A stretch of 64,000 bases of DNA, taken from Streptomyces davaonensis JCM 4913 (lineage in GTDB: Bacteria > Actinomycetota > Actinomycetes > Streptomycetales > Streptomycetaceae). Below, one piece after another: positions 52,187-61,237 of the stretch (its first letter is position 1; each line of letters begins with the position of its first letter). The stretch spans positions 6,048,053 to 6,112,052 of the forward strand of contig NC_020504.1 of the NCBI RefSeq assembly GCF_000349325.1, given 5' to 3'. The position numbers were made by a program, and so were the translations under genes. The notes below the pieces were generated by a model. The model was not told the origin of the DNA. It searched no databases and saw only the letters and a program-made list of their open reading frames with translations.

Positions 52187-52459
52187 TCAGCCGCCCGGTG
52201 TATTTCCCCTCCGGTGCCGACGCCCGCGCTGGGGGGCCGGTCCCGCGTGTTCCTCGGCGAGCAACCGGGCTGCGCCGCGCTCGGACTGGCGCAGCAGAAC
52301 CCGGCAGACCGCGGTGACGGCGGCGAGGCCGAGGGCGGTGCCGGTGGCGCCGGCCAGTGAAGTGCCGTACCAGAGGAGGACGACGGGGACGAGGACGCAC
52401 GAGAAGGCCGCCCAGCGGACCACATCGGTGGTGGAGTCCTGGGGCTGCTGTCCGGACAT
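52187..52459 (-). CDS. Small membrane protein
   Basis: A 90-residue protein with two hydrophobic segments (about 16-34 and 37-57), an Arg/His-rich C-terminus and no recognised domain. It lies on the same strand as adpA, 377 bp upstream. The ATG at 52459 is chosen because a good hydrophobic start follows; 12 upstream codons are open. Confidence 0.6.
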   Translation of the reverse strand: MSGQQPQDSTTDVVRWAAFSCVLVPVVLLWYGTSLAGATGTALGLAAVTAVCRVLLRQSERGAARLLAEEHAGPAPQRGRRHRRGNTPGG

Positions 52460-52773
52460 TGCGTGCTCCCGGTGTCGGTGGCTCACGGGGATCAACGCGT
52501 GCCCGAGCGGTCGGTCACTGTGCGCCCGCGCGCGGGCGCCGGGAGCCGTCCGCGACCCTGTGCAAACCGCCTGTACAGCGCAGCAACCATTGCGTTACGG
52601 GCGCACCCTCGTGCATGCTCCCTGGAACCCCCGCGGGAGCACGCCGCGGGATCTGGGCTAAGGAGGCGTGCCGCCGTACCCTTGGGGGTATGGGGTTGGG
52701 AAGATGATTCCCGGACACAGCTCCGACCGCACCCTGTCGTCCCCCACACAAGGATCACAACGCCGAGACAGCC
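52460..52773. other. Intergenic region between small membrane protein and usp
   Basis: A 314-bp divergent spacer. It holds a ccgtaccc / gggtatgg repeat near 52672-52690, possibly a regulatory site or hairpin for the usp gene. Nothing else recognised. Confidence 0.5.
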
Positions 52774-53301
52774 ATGGCCGGTCACGAATTCTTCGAACCC
52801 GCGGACCGCAAGCGGCCCGTCGCCGATCCCACGGCGGCCGAGCCCCTGGCGGCCGAAGAGCCACGTCATTCCTGCGACCCCGCCTTCAAGCACGGGGTCG
52901 TGGTCGGTTTCGACGGCTCCACCTCCAGTGAGCGCGCCCTCGCCTACGCCATCGGCATGGCCCACCGCTCCGGCTCCGGCCTGATCATCGTGCATGTCGC
53001 CAACCGGCTCCCCACCACCGTGTGGGCCGGCTGCGAGCCGCCGGTCTTCGTCGATGTGCCGGACCACCGCACCGAGGTGCTGGGTCTGGAGCTCGCCTGC
53101 GCGGAGTATCTCTCCGAGGTCCCGTGGATCCTCGTCGAGCGCGGCGGTGACATCTGCCATGAACTCGAAGAGGTCGGGCGGGAGTACGAAGCGGACGCGA
53201 TCGTCGTCGGGTCCACCCACGGCATCGTCGGGCGGATCTTCGGCTCCGTCGCCGGGCGGCTCGCCAAGCGGGCGCAGCGGCCCGTCGTTGTCATTCCGTA
53301 A
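52774..53301 (+). CDS. Universal stress protein (UspA family)
   Basis: A 175-residue Usp domain protein with a 40-residue N-terminal extension. The strand VVVGFDGSTSSERAL starts the fold, and the ATP-binding motif G-x2-G-x9-GS is seen in VGSTHGIVGRIFGSVAG. It ends with the usual hydrophobic strand RPVVVIP. Likely binds ATP and acts in stress or dormancy responses. Single gene. Confidence 0.9.
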   Translation: MAGHEFFEPADRKRPVADPTAAEPLAAEEPRHSCDPAFKHGVVVGFDGSTSSERALAYAIGMAHRSGSGLIIVHVANRLPTTVWAGCEPPVFVDVPDHRTEVLGLELACAEYLSEVPWILVERGGDICHELEEVGREYEADAIVVGSTHGIVGRIFGSVAGRLAKRAQRPVVVIP

Positions 53302-53451
53302 CTCGCCGTTGTCCCAGGTGAGATGCGCCGTTGGCGCTCCCTGACGACTTCCCTCAACGCATAAATCTACTGGCGCGTAGAGGTGTTTGTGCCTTTGTGA
53401 AGGGCATATATCGCTCACCGCGCAACTGCACATGCATGAAGGGAGCCCGCC

Positions 53452-54018
53452 GTGGACAACGACGTCTCTGCGGGAAGCGGAATCACCACCGTGGTCGGCC
53501 GACTCGCCCTCGGTATCACCCTGTTGGCCTTCGGGCTCGGGTACACCGAAGTGATCGACGGCGTGTCGGCCGCTGACGCCGTATCAATCGCTCAGTACGT
53601 GGGCGGAGTCGCTCTGTTCGTCGCCGGTCTCATGGCCTTCCGGGACGGGGACTCCGCCGGTGGCACCGGGTTCACGGTGCTGGGCGCGCTCTGGTTCACG
53701 TGGGCCGTATCTGCCGACGTGGCCGTCTCCGCGAACGCGGCCGGGCTGTTCCTGCTGCTGTTCGCCCTCGTGGCGCTGTCGTTGACCCTCGCGGGTGGGG
53801 ATCAACTGACCCAGGGCACCCATGGGTTGTTCTTCGTCGGGCTGCTTCTGCTGTCCATCTCGATGTTCGCCGAGAACGACGGGCTGGCGAAGGCCGGTGG
53901 CTGGTTCGCCGTCGCGGCGGGGGCGGTTGCCTGGTACGCGGCTACCGCGGCGCTGGCTCACTGGCCGACGGTGCTGCCGAGGCGTGCGGCCGGTCGGGGC
54001 GTGACGGCCCCGGGCTGA
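53452..54018 (+). CDS. Acetate uptake transporter family (GPR1/FUN34/YaaH-like) membrane protein
   Basis: A 188-residue integral membrane protein with six predicted helices. The pattern VGGVALFVAGLMAFRDGDSAGGTGFTVLGALWFT resembles the AceTr family, although the N-terminal NPAPLGL signature is not visible, so the assignment is provisional. It would move acetate or succinate. The GTG start at 53452 has a ggga site. The upstream 150 bp are AT-rich and hold its promoter. Confidence 0.72.
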   Translation: MDNDVSAGSGITTVVGRLALGITLLAFGLGYTEVIDGVSAADAVSIAQYVGGVALFVAGLMAFRDGDSAGGTGFTVLGALWFTWAVSADVAVSANAAGLFLLLFALVALSLTLAGGDQLTQGTHGLFFVGLLLLSISMFAENDGLAKAGGWFAVAAGAVAWYAATAALAHWPTVLPRRAAGRGVTAPG

Positions 54019-54061
54019 TCGGCCGCCGATACCGGGGTATTGGGCGACCCCGGTGAACTGA

Positions 54062-54102
54062 ACGGCCCCCCGCGTGAATGGTGGCATCACGTGGGGGGCC
54101 GT
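54062..54102. terminator. Bidirectional terminator before glmS end
   Basis: A 16-bp stem with a 9-nt loop (acggccccccgcgtga / tcacgtggggggccgt, one mismatch) between convergent transporter-like and glmS genes. Confidence 0.85.
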
Positions 54103-54123
54103 CCCGTCTCTGAAAACAGCCTT

Positions 54124-55941
54124 CTACTCGACCGTCACCGACTTTGCGAGGTTCCTCGGCTTGTCGATGTCCCGGCCCAGCGCCAGTGCCGTGTGGTAGG
54201 CGAGGAGTTGGAGGGGGATGCCCATCAGGATGGGGTCCAGTTCGTCCTCGTTCTTCGGGACCACGATCGTCTGGTCGGCCTTCTCCTGGGGCTGGTGGGC
54301 CACCGCGAGGATCTTGCCGCTGCGGGCCTTGATCTCCTCCATGGCCGCGCGGTTCTTCTCCAGGAGGTCGTCGTCGGGGACGATCGCGACCGTGGGGAGG
54401 GCGGGCTCGATGAGGGCCAGCGGGCCGTGCTTGAGCTCGGAGGCGGGGTAGGCCTCCGCGTGGATGTAGGAGACCTCCTTGAGCTTCAGGGACGCCTCAC
54501 GGGCCACCGGGTAGCCACGGACGCGGCCGATGAAGAGCATCGAGCGGGCCTGGGCGTACTCCTCGGCCAGCTTCTTGATCTCGTCCTCCTGCTCCAGCAT
54601 CTCGGCGATCTGGGCCGGGAGCTTGCGCAGGCCCTCGATGATCCGCTTGCCGTCGCGGACCGAGAGGTCGCGGGTGCGGCCGAGGTGCAGGGCGAGGAGG
54701 CCGAAGGCGACCGTGGTGTTGGTGAAGCACTTGGTCGAGACGACGCAGACCTCGGGGCCCGCGTGCACGTAGATGCCGCCGTCCGCCTCGCGGGCGATGG
54801 CCGAGCCGACCACGTTGACGATGCCGAGGACGCGCGCGCCCTTGCGCTTCAGCTCCTGGACGGCCGCGAGGACGTCGTAGGTCTCACCGGACTGGGAGAC
54901 CGCGATGTAGAGGGTGTCCGGGTCCACGACCGCGTTGCGGTAGCGGAACTCCGAGGCGGGCTCGGCGTCCGAGGGGATCCGGGCCAGCTCCTCGATCATC
55001 TGGGCGCCGATCATGCCCGCGTGGTACGAGGTGCCGCAGCCGAGGATCTTCACGCGGCGGATCCTGCGCGCCTCACGGGCGTCCAGGTTGAGGCCGCCGA
55101 GGTGCACGGTGGAGAAGCGGTCGTCGATCCGGCCGCGCAGCACGCGGTCCACGGCGTCGGCCTGCTCGTGGATCTCCTTGTGCATGTAGGTGTCGTGGCC
55201 GCCCATGTCGTAGGAGGCGGCCTCCCACTCCACGGTGGTGGGCTCGGACGTCGTCCGGGTGCCCTCCGTGGTGTAGGTGCGGAAGTCGTCGGCCTTGAGG
55301 GTGGCCATCTCGCCGTCGTCGAGGGTCACTATCTGCCGGGTGTGGGTGACCAGCGCGGCGATGTCCGAGGCGACGAACATCTCCTTCTCGCCGATGCCGA
55401 GGACGACCGGGGAGCCGTTGCGGGCGACCACGATGCGGTCCGGGAAGTCGGCGTGCATGACGGCGATGCCGTACGTGCCCTCGATGACCCGGAGGGTCTC
55501 GCGGACCTTGTCCTCCAGCTTCTCCGCCTGCGAGCGGGAGATCAGGTGGACCAGGACCTCGGTGTCGGTCTCCGAGAGGAACTCGACGCCGTCCGCCTCC
55601 AGCTTGCGGCGCAGGTCGGAGGCGTTGTCGATGATGCCGTTGTGGACGACGGCGACCTTGCCCTCGGCGTCCAGGTGCGGGTGGGCGTTGACGTCGGAGG
55701 GGGCGCCGTGGGTGGCCCAGCGGGTGTGCGCGATGCCGGTGGTGCCCTTGAAGCGCGCCGGGACCTTGGCCTCCAGGTCACGGACCCGGCCCTTGGCCTT
55801 GACCATCTTCAGAGCGGGCGTCTTCGGGGAGGAGACGACCACGCCGGCCGAGTCGTAGCCGCGGTACTCCAGGCGCTGGAGGCCCTCCAGCAGGAGGGGG
55901 GCCACATCACGCTTCCCGATGTATCCGACGATTCCGCACAT
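54124..55941 (-). CDS. glmS: Glutamine-fructose-6-phosphate aminotransferase GlmS
   Basis: A 605-residue GlmS. The N-terminal glutaminase begins MCGIVGYIG with catalytic Cys2, and two SIS domains follow with the C-terminal KPRNLAKSVTVE that forms the active site. It makes glucosamine-6-phosphate, the precursor of peptidoglycan aminosugars. S. coelicolor has two GlmS paralogues; this neighbourhood fits the second (SCO2789). The start lies 14 bp after a small upstream gene, whose stop overlaps its ribosome-site region, so the two are coupled. No glmS ribozyme is seen. Confidence 0.97.
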   Translation of the reverse strand: MCGIVGYIGKRDVAPLLLEGLQRLEYRGYDSAGVVVSSPKTPALKMVKAKGRVRDLEAKVPARFKGTTGIAHTRWATHGAPSDVNAHPHLDAEGKVAVVHNGIIDNASDLRRKLEADGVEFLSETDTEVLVHLISRSQAEKLEDKVRETLRVIEGTYGIAVMHADFPDRIVVARNGSPVVLGIGEKEMFVASDIAALVTHTRQIVTLDDGEMATLKADDFRTYTTEGTRTTSEPTTVEWEAASYDMGGHDTYMHKEIHEQADAVDRVLRGRIDDRFSTVHLGGLNLDAREARRIRRVKILGCGTSYHAGMIGAQMIEELARIPSDAEPASEFRYRNAVVDPDTLYIAVSQSGETYDVLAAVQELKRKGARVLGIVNVVGSAIAREADGGIYVHAGPEVCVVSTKCFTNTTVAFGLLALHLGRTRDLSVRDGKRIIEGLRKLPAQIAEMLEQEDEIKKLAEEYAQARSMLFIGRVRGYPVAREASLKLKEVSYIHAEAYPASELKHGPLALIEPALPTVAIVPDDDLLEKNRAAMEEIKARSGKILAVAHQPQEKADQTIVVPKNEDELDPILMGIPLQLLAYHTALALGRDIDKPRNLAKSVTVE

Positions 55942-55955
55942 ATATGTAGGTATCC

Positions 55956-56249
55956 CTAGCCGTAGACGATGCGGCGCAGTTGCCGGAGGGTCAGCTCCGG
56001 CGGTGCGACCGCCCGGTATTTCAGGTCCGCTTCGATCCGTTCGAAGATCGTCGCGTTCACCAGGCCCTGGGCCTGGAGCTCGCGGTGGCGGCGACGGACG
56101 AACTCCTCGGTCGTCTCGTCGAAGTAGGCGAGCACGTCCTGGATCACCCGCAGCGCCTCGCCCCGGTTGAGGGGCGTGGACCGCGTCAGATGATCAACAA
56201 GTTCGTCGTGCACCCGGTAGATCCTGGGGTACCGGCGACTCTTTCGCAA
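55956..56249 (-). CDS. Small conserved protein upstream of glmS
   Basis: A 97-residue basic and acidic-mixed helical protein: RVIQDVLAYFDETTEEFVRRRHRELQAQG and a C-terminal LRQLRRIVYG are the conserved parts. It lies 14 bp upstream of glmS and is probably co-transcribed, which suggests a regulatory or accessory role in aminosugar synthesis. The start is a TTG at 56249 with agga upstream; a GTG 12 codons in is the alternative. No family name is known to me. Confidence 0.7.
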   Translation of the reverse strand: MRKSRRYPRIYRVHDELVDHLTRSTPLNRGEALRVIQDVLAYFDETTEEFVRRRHRELQAQGLVNATIFERIEADLKYRAVAPPELTLRQLRRIVYG

Positions 56250-56310
56250 GAATCCTGCCCGATTTCGGGCAGAGACGTGTCGGAGGGCTGTGCAGGCGCT
56301 ATGGGGCAGG

Positions 56311-57201
56311 TCACATCCGCTTCAGGATCGCCTGCTTGGCGAGGGTGAACTCCTCCTCCGTCAGGACGCCCGTGCGGTGCAGTTCGCCCAGCTCGCGCAG
56401 CCGGCGCAGCAGCGCGTCATGGCCGTCCTCGGCGGGGGCCGCGGACGGCAGCGCGGGGGCGGCGGGGTCCGGCTGCGGCTGTCGTACGTCGTCGGCGGGC
56501 GCCGTGGGGTGCGGGAGGCGGGCCTGGACGGCCGCCGCGATCAGGGCCATCAGCGGGTCCTTCTTGAAGCCCCACAGCTCCACGGCGTTGGGGTCGTACT
56601 TCGGCGGAGCCTTGGTCGGGGCGTTGCGCACGGTGAAGCGGAGGTGGCCATTCTCCAGTCCGGCCGCCGGATGCCACTCGACGGCGGTGATGTCCGCGAG
56701 GCCGAGCGTGCGGGACCCGGCGGCGGCCTTGGCGTCCTCCGTCTTCCAGTTCCACTCCAGGCGGATCCGCTCCCCGTCGAAGCTCGCGGTGCCGTCCCCG
56801 GCGGAGACCGACAGCGGGACCGCCGGGCCCGGCAGGAGGTACTCGCTCACCGGGTCGGCCGGGACCTGGTCCAGCAGCAGGGCGTTGCGGACCTCGTCGG
56901 TGAAGTACTCGGCGACGCCGTAGCGGCCGGGTTCGACGAGCAGTTGATACGGGTCGTGGGGCTCGGTGAGCCGTCCGCCGGTGGCGTTCAGCAACGGGTC
57001 GGCGCCGTCCCGCAGTCGAAGCCTGAGCCGCCCCGCCTTCTTGCCCTGCTCGAACGAGACCCCCGCCAACGCGCCCAGCGGGACGACGAGTTCACCGAGG
57101 GTCTTCCGCAGGAGACTGACGTTCTTGTCCCGGCCGGGTGTCAGCCGCAGCGCGTCCCCGTCGAAAGCCCAAGTGCCGTCCTTCTGGATGATTTCCGCCA
57201 T
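56311..57201 (-). CDS. DUF4429 and SHOCT domain protein
   Basis: A 296-residue protein. Two DUF4429-like beta-rich domains (about 1-105 and 130-220) each begin with a DGxxLRL or DGERIRL strand. A Pro/Ala linker leads to a C-terminal SHOCT helix pair (LRELGELHRTGVLTEEEF, ending AKQAILKRM). Such proteins have PH-like folds and may associate with membranes; no enzymatic role is known. Divergent from the hexosaminidase gene. Confidence 0.88.
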   Translation of the reverse strand: MAEIIQKDGTWAFDGDALRLTPGRDKNVSLLRKTLGELVVPLGALAGVSFEQGKKAGRLRLRLRDGADPLLNATGGRLTEPHDPYQLLVEPGRYGVAEYFTDEVRNALLLDQVPADPVSEYLLPGPAVPLSVSAGDGTASFDGERIRLEWNWKTEDAKAAAGSRTLGLADITAVEWHPAAGLENGHLRFTVRNAPTKAPPKYDPNAVELWGFKKDPLMALIAAAVQARLPHPTAPADDVRQPQPDPAAPALPSAAPAEDGHDALLRRLRELGELHRTGVLTEEEFTLAKQAILKRM

Positions 57202-57231
57202 GGGGGTGATTGTTCCACCGACTCGCGGGAG

Positions 57232-57247
57232 AGTGGTCTGTACCTAT
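57232..57247. promoter_or_regulatory. Candidate DasR operator upstream of the hexosaminidase
   Basis: agtggtctgtacctat matches the dre consensus at 11 of 16 positions, including ggtct and acc half-sites. It lies 25 bp upstream of the GTG start. DasR control of hexosaminidase genes is established in the genus. Confidence 0.7.
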
Positions 57248-57271
57248 CGGAGCTCACCGAAGGGACCGACT

Positions 57272-58858
57272 GTGAGACAGCGCCACAGAACGCTTCGCCT
57301 TCTCGGTTCGCTGCTGCTCATCGCGGCGGCCGGCGTCTCCACCACCGGTGCGGTGCCCGCGGGCCACGGGCCGGCCGCGACCCCGCTCGACCGGGTGGTC
57401 CCCGCCCCGTCCTCCGTCGCACCGGGCGGATCCCCCTACCGCATCACCGACGGCACCCGTATCCGCGTGGACGGCTCGCGCGAGGTCGGGCGGGTCGGGC
57501 ATTACCTCGCGGACCTCCTGCGGCCCTCCACCGGCTACCGGCTGCCCGTCACCACGCACGGCGGCGGCATCCGACTGAAGCTCGCGAAGGGCCCGTTCGG
57601 CGCCGAGGGCTACCGCCTCGACAGCGGTGCGCGGGGCGTCACCATCACCGCCGCCGAGCCCGCGGGCCTCTTCCACGGTGTCCAGACCCTGCGCCAGCTC
57701 CTTCCCGCGGCCGTCGAGAAGGACTCCGTGCAGCCCGGGCCCTGGCTGGTCGCGGGCGGCACGATCGAGGACAGCCCGCGCTACGGCTGGCGGGGCGCGA
57801 TGCTCGACGTCTCCCGGCACTTCTTCGACGTCGACGAAGTCAAGCGGTACGTCGACCAGTTGGCGCTGTACAAGTTCAACAAGCTGCATCTGCACCTCAG
57901 CGACGACCAGGGCTGGCGCATCGCCGTCGACTCCTGGCCGCGGCTGGCCGACTACGGCGGCTCGACCGAGGTCGGCGGCGGCCCCGGCGGCCACTACACC
58001 AAGGACGACTACCGGGAGATCGTCCGCTACGCCGCCTCCCGGCACCTGGAGGTCGTGCCCGAGATCGACATGCCGGGCCACACCAACGCGGCGCTCGCCT
58101 CGTACGCCGAGCTGAACTGCGACGGGGTGGCGCCGCCGCTGTACACCGGCACGGAGGTCGGCTTCAGCTCGCTGTGCGTGCGCAAGGATGTCACGTACGA
58201 CTTCGTGGACGACGTGGTGCGGGAGCTGGCCGCGCTCACGCCGGGGCGGTATCTGCACATAGGCGGGGACGAGGCGCATTCCACTCCGCACGCGGACTAT
58301 GTGAAGTTCATGGACCGGGTGCAGCCTGTGGTCGCCAAGTACGGCAAGACGGTGATCGGTTGGCACCAGCTGACCGGGGCGAACCCCTCGCGGGGGGCTC
58401 TTGCGCAGTACTGGGGGCTCGATGACACCAGTGCGGAGGAGAAGGCGCAGGTCGCCGCGGCGGCGCGGGGCGGGACGGGGCTGATCCTGTCGCCCGCGGA
58501 TCGGATCTACCTCGACATGAAGTACGACGCGAGCACGCCGCTGGGGTTGTCGTGGGCGGGGTACGTCGAGGTGCGGCGGGCCTACGACTGGGATCCCGGG
58601 GACTATCTGGACGGGGTGCCCGCGGTGGCTGTGCGAGGAGTTGAGGCGCCGTTGTGGAGTGAGACGCTTCAGACTTCGGCGGACATCGAGTTCATGGCGT
58701 TCCCGCGGGTCGCGGGGGTGGCCGAGTTGGGGTGGTCACCGGCGGCCACGCATGACTGGGACGGCTACAAGGCGCGGCTCGCTGCGCAAGGGCCCCGCTG
58801 GGAGGCGATGGGAATCGGGTTCTACCGATCGCCGCAGGTTCCCTGGCCGACGGCCTGA
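57272..58858 (+). CDS. Secreted beta-N-acetylhexosaminidase (GH20)
   Basis: A 528-residue GH20 enzyme. A signal peptide (1-30, GSLLLIAAAG) is followed by an N-terminal GH20b domain and a TIM barrel with HLHLSDDQGWR, EIDMPGHTNAAL, the catalytic pair in HIGGDEAHS, and a conserved WSE (APLWSETL). It removes terminal GlcNAc from chitobiose and wall fragments outside the cell. The GTG has a gaaggg site. The DasR-like box upstream suggests induction by GlcNAc-6-phosphate release. A strong terminator follows. Confidence 0.94.
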   Translation: MRQRHRTLRLLGSLLLIAAAGVSTTGAVPAGHGPAATPLDRVVPAPSSVAPGGSPYRITDGTRIRVDGSREVGRVGHYLADLLRPSTGYRLPVTTHGGGIRLKLAKGPFGAEGYRLDSGARGVTITAAEPAGLFHGVQTLRQLLPAAVEKDSVQPGPWLVAGGTIEDSPRYGWRGAMLDVSRHFFDVDEVKRYVDQLALYKFNKLHLHLSDDQGWRIAVDSWPRLADYGGSTEVGGGPGGHYTKDDYREIVRYAASRHLEVVPEIDMPGHTNAALASYAELNCDGVAPPLYTGTEVGFSSLCVRKDVTYDFVDDVVRELAALTPGRYLHIGGDEAHSTPHADYVKFMDRVQPVVAKYGKTVIGWHQLTGANPSRGALAQYWGLDDTSAEEKAQVAAAARGGTGLILSPADRIYLDMKYDASTPLGLSWAGYVEVRRAYDWDPGDYLDGVPAVAVRGVEAPLWSETLQTSADIEFMAFPRVAGVAELGWSPAATHDWDGYKARLAAQGPRWEAMGIGFYRSPQVPWPTA

Positions 58859-58869
58859 GAACATTGACG

Positions 58870-58901
58870 GGCGCCCCGGAGGACCGTACTCCGGGGCGCC
58901 C
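58870..58901. terminator. Terminator between hexosaminidase and desD
   Basis: A stem of gggcgccccgga / tccggggcgccc with an 8-nt loop, between convergent genes 58 bp apart. Confidence 0.85.
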
Positions 58902-58916
58902 ATCGGTCTGTTGGGG

Positions 58917-60689
58917 CTACAGCCCCGCTATCGGGTTCTTCAGCGTCCCGATCAGCTGTAGTGCCCCCGCCGGGTCCGTCAGGTCGACCATCTGCTGGTT
59001 GTTGCGGAGTTGGAGGCGGTTGAGGCAGGACAGGGCGAACTCGGGGGCGAACATGTCGTACTGGCGGAATTTGTCGGCCAGTTCCGGCAGCTCGGCCTGG
59101 TAGGCCCGGGTGACCTCGGCGACCGTACGCCAGAAGTCGTCCTCGGAGAGGATGCCCTCCGTGGCGAGGTTCGCCGCGAGGAAGCGGAAGAAGCAGTCGA
59201 AGACGTCCGTGAAGATGGACAGGAGCTTCGTGTCCTCGGGGACGTCCACGCGGACGCGTTCGACCGTCGGCGGCAGTACCGCGTCCGGGTCCATCACCGC
59301 GATCTCCTCGGCGATGTCCTTGTAGATCGCGCGCTCCACGACGCCGTCCTTCAGGACCAGGATCACGTTCTCGCCGTGCGGCATGAACACCAGGTCGTAG
59401 GCGTAGAAGCTGTGCAGGAGCGGGGTGAAGTACGCCGTGAGGTAGCGGCGCAGCCACTCCGTCGGCGCCAGGCCCGACTGCTCGATCAGCGCGCCCGCGA
59501 AGGACGCGCCCTCGTGGTCGACATGGACGAGGGACGCCATCGTGGCCAGGGACTCGCCCTCGCGCAGGGACGCCACCGGGCTCTCCCGCCACAGCGCGGC
59601 CAGCATCTTGCGGTACGGCGAGTAGCGGTCCGTCGCCGCCTCGTACTCCAGGTGCCGGTAACCGACCGCCGCCCGCTCGCGGATGATCGACAGGCCCGTG
59701 CCCTTGAGCACCGGGTCACCCTCGATGAGCTGGGCGAGCCAGTCGTTGATGGCCGGTGTGGCCTCCATGTACGCCGCCGAAAGACCGCGCATGAAGCCCA
59801 TGTTGAGGACGGACAGAGCCGTCTTCACGTAGTGCTTCTCGGGGGCGGAGGTGTTGAAGAAGGTCCGGATGGACTGCTGGGCCAGGTACTCGTCGTCCCC
59901 CTCGCCCAGGCACACCAGGTGGCCCCGGGCGACCTCGGCGGCGAAGGTGACCGTCAGCTTGTTCCACCACTGCCAGGGATGGACCGGGATGAGGAGGTAG
60001 TCGGCGGGGTTCAGGTCCCGCTCCCGCAGTACGGCGTGGAAGCGCTCCACCGTGTCCTCGCCCAGCTCGTCCCGTACGAAGGACTCGTACTCCAGGCCCA
60101 CTCCCGCCGTGAACGCGGCCCGCGAACGGTGCGCCGCCAGCCACACCAGGCGGACGGGGTTCGCGGTCTCGGGGGCGTAGGAGAGGTACTCGTGGACGCC
60201 GAAGCCGAGCCGGCCGTTGTTGGCGACGAAGCAGGGGTGGCCCTCGGTCATGCCGGTCTCGATGGCCTGGAAGCCGCTCCGTGCCAACTCCGCGACCGGG
60301 ATCTGCGGCTTGGTGAGCTTGTAGCAGGTGCCGGAGAGGGTGGAGGAGACCTCCTCCAGGTAGACCGGCAGGATCGCGTCGCTCAGGCCGAGGGACTGCT
60401 TCAGCTCGATGAAGAAGTCCAGGGCGGCGAGGGGGAGGTCGACGCCGTCTCGTTGACGGGTGATCGAGTCGGCGTCGACCTGCCAGTGGTCGAGGGCGCG
60501 GCGGACGGCCGTGAACCCGTAGCGGGTCAGACCGTCGTCGCCGCGGACCTCGAAGCGGCCGTCGGCGGTGGCCTCCGGCGTGATCAGCCGCTCGTGCGCG
60601 AACTCGGCGAGCGCCTTGCGGACGAGGAGGCGGTTGGCCTGCTCCCAGCGCTCGGGGGAGAGATGGGCGACGGATTCGGCGAGGCTCAT
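58917..60689 (-). CDS. desD: Desferrioxamine synthetase DesD (NIS synthetase)
   Basis: A 590-residue NRPS-independent siderophore synthetase. IucA/IucC motifs are present, such as EGHPCFVANNGRLGFGVHEY, LIPVHPWQWWNK, SIRTFFNTS and MPHGENVILVLKDG. It activates the succinyl carboxylate with ATP and joins three N-hydroxy-N-succinylcadaverine units, then closes the ring to give desferrioxamine E (or B with an acetyl end). Last gene of desABCD; the start overlaps the desC stop by 4 bp. Confidence 0.96.
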   Translation of the reverse strand: MSLAESVAHLSPERWEQANRLLVRKALAEFAHERLITPEATADGRFEVRGDDGLTRYGFTAVRRALDHWQVDADSITRQRDGVDLPLAALDFFIELKQSLGLSDAILPVYLEEVSSTLSGTCYKLTKPQIPVAELARSGFQAIETGMTEGHPCFVANNGRLGFGVHEYLSYAPETANPVRLVWLAAHRSRAAFTAGVGLEYESFVRDELGEDTVERFHAVLRERDLNPADYLLIPVHPWQWWNKLTVTFAAEVARGHLVCLGEGDDEYLAQQSIRTFFNTSAPEKHYVKTALSVLNMGFMRGLSAAYMEATPAINDWLAQLIEGDPVLKGTGLSIIRERAAVGYRHLEYEAATDRYSPYRKMLAALWRESPVASLREGESLATMASLVHVDHEGASFAGALIEQSGLAPTEWLRRYLTAYFTPLLHSFYAYDLVFMPHGENVILVLKDGVVERAIYKDIAEEIAVMDPDAVLPPTVERVRVDVPEDTKLLSIFTDVFDCFFRFLAANLATEGILSEDDFWRTVAEVTRAYQAELPELADKFRQYDMFAPEFALSCLNRLQLRNNQQMVDLTDPAGALQLIGTLKNPIAGL

Positions 60690-61237
60690 GCGGTCACCGC
60701 CGTGGCGGCGAGGCTGTGTTGAACTTCGAAGAACTGTTCCCGGGTGCAGAAGCTCAGCAGCGCCGCCTTCTCCGGCTTCTGGATCTCCCGCTCGGGGACA
60801 AATCCGACGGCCTCGTTCAGCGCGTGCACGGCCTTGTTGGAGACGTCCGGCTCCACGACGACCCGTGCGACGGCCGGGTCCTCGAAGAGGTGCGCCATGA
60901 CGGCGGTGATGACCGAGCGCGTGAAGCCGTGCACGGGCGTGTCGGTGGCCGGAGTGAGGAAGTGCATGCCGATGTCGCCCGGCTGCGGCTCGTAGAGGCC
61001 GACCAGTTCGCGGTGCGCGGGGTCGTACTTCTCCATCAGGAAGGCGGGTTCACCGTCCTGAAGTCCCAGCAGCGCGTGGTGGTGCTCGTCGGCCGCGATC
61101 TCCATGTAGGCGCGCTCGACGTCCTCCAGCTTGGCGTCCTGCATCATCCAGAAGGCCGCCTTGGGGTGGGTGACCCAGGTGTGCAGCAGCTCGGCGTCCT
61201 TCAGGGGGTCGAGCGGGCGGAAGGTGAACGTCGTCAT
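60686..61237 (-). CDS. desC: Siderophore acyltransferase DesC
   Basis: A 183-residue acyl-CoA transferase of the GNAT/IucB type. It has [28 protein letters not shown] at the N-terminus and a [22 protein letters not shown] region for acyl-CoA binding. It puts a succinyl (or acetyl) group on N-hydroxycadaverine. The 4-bp overlaps with desB and desD couple translation. Confidence 0.95.
   Translation of the reverse strand: MTTFTFRPLDPLKDAELLHTWVTHPKAAFWMMQDAKLEDVERAYMEIAADEHHHALLGLQDGEPAFLMEKYDPAHRELVGLYEPQPGDIGMHFLTPATDTPVHGFTRSVITAVMAHLFEDPAVARVVVEPDVSNKAVHALNEAVGFVPEREIQKPEKAALLSFCTREQFFEVQHSLAATAVTA

Noticed and set aside
54103..54130. glmS ribozyme or riboswitch near glmS
   Set aside because: glmS is preceded by a coding gene 14 bp away, leaving no room; the region at its 3' end is an ordinary terminator.
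56250..57200. Plus-strand frame upstream of the hexosaminidase
   Set aside because: Antisense to the DUF4429 gene; the signal peptide places the real start at 57272.
59010..60722. A 570-codon frame antisense to desD
   Set aside because: Shadow of desD, which carries NIS synthetase motifs.
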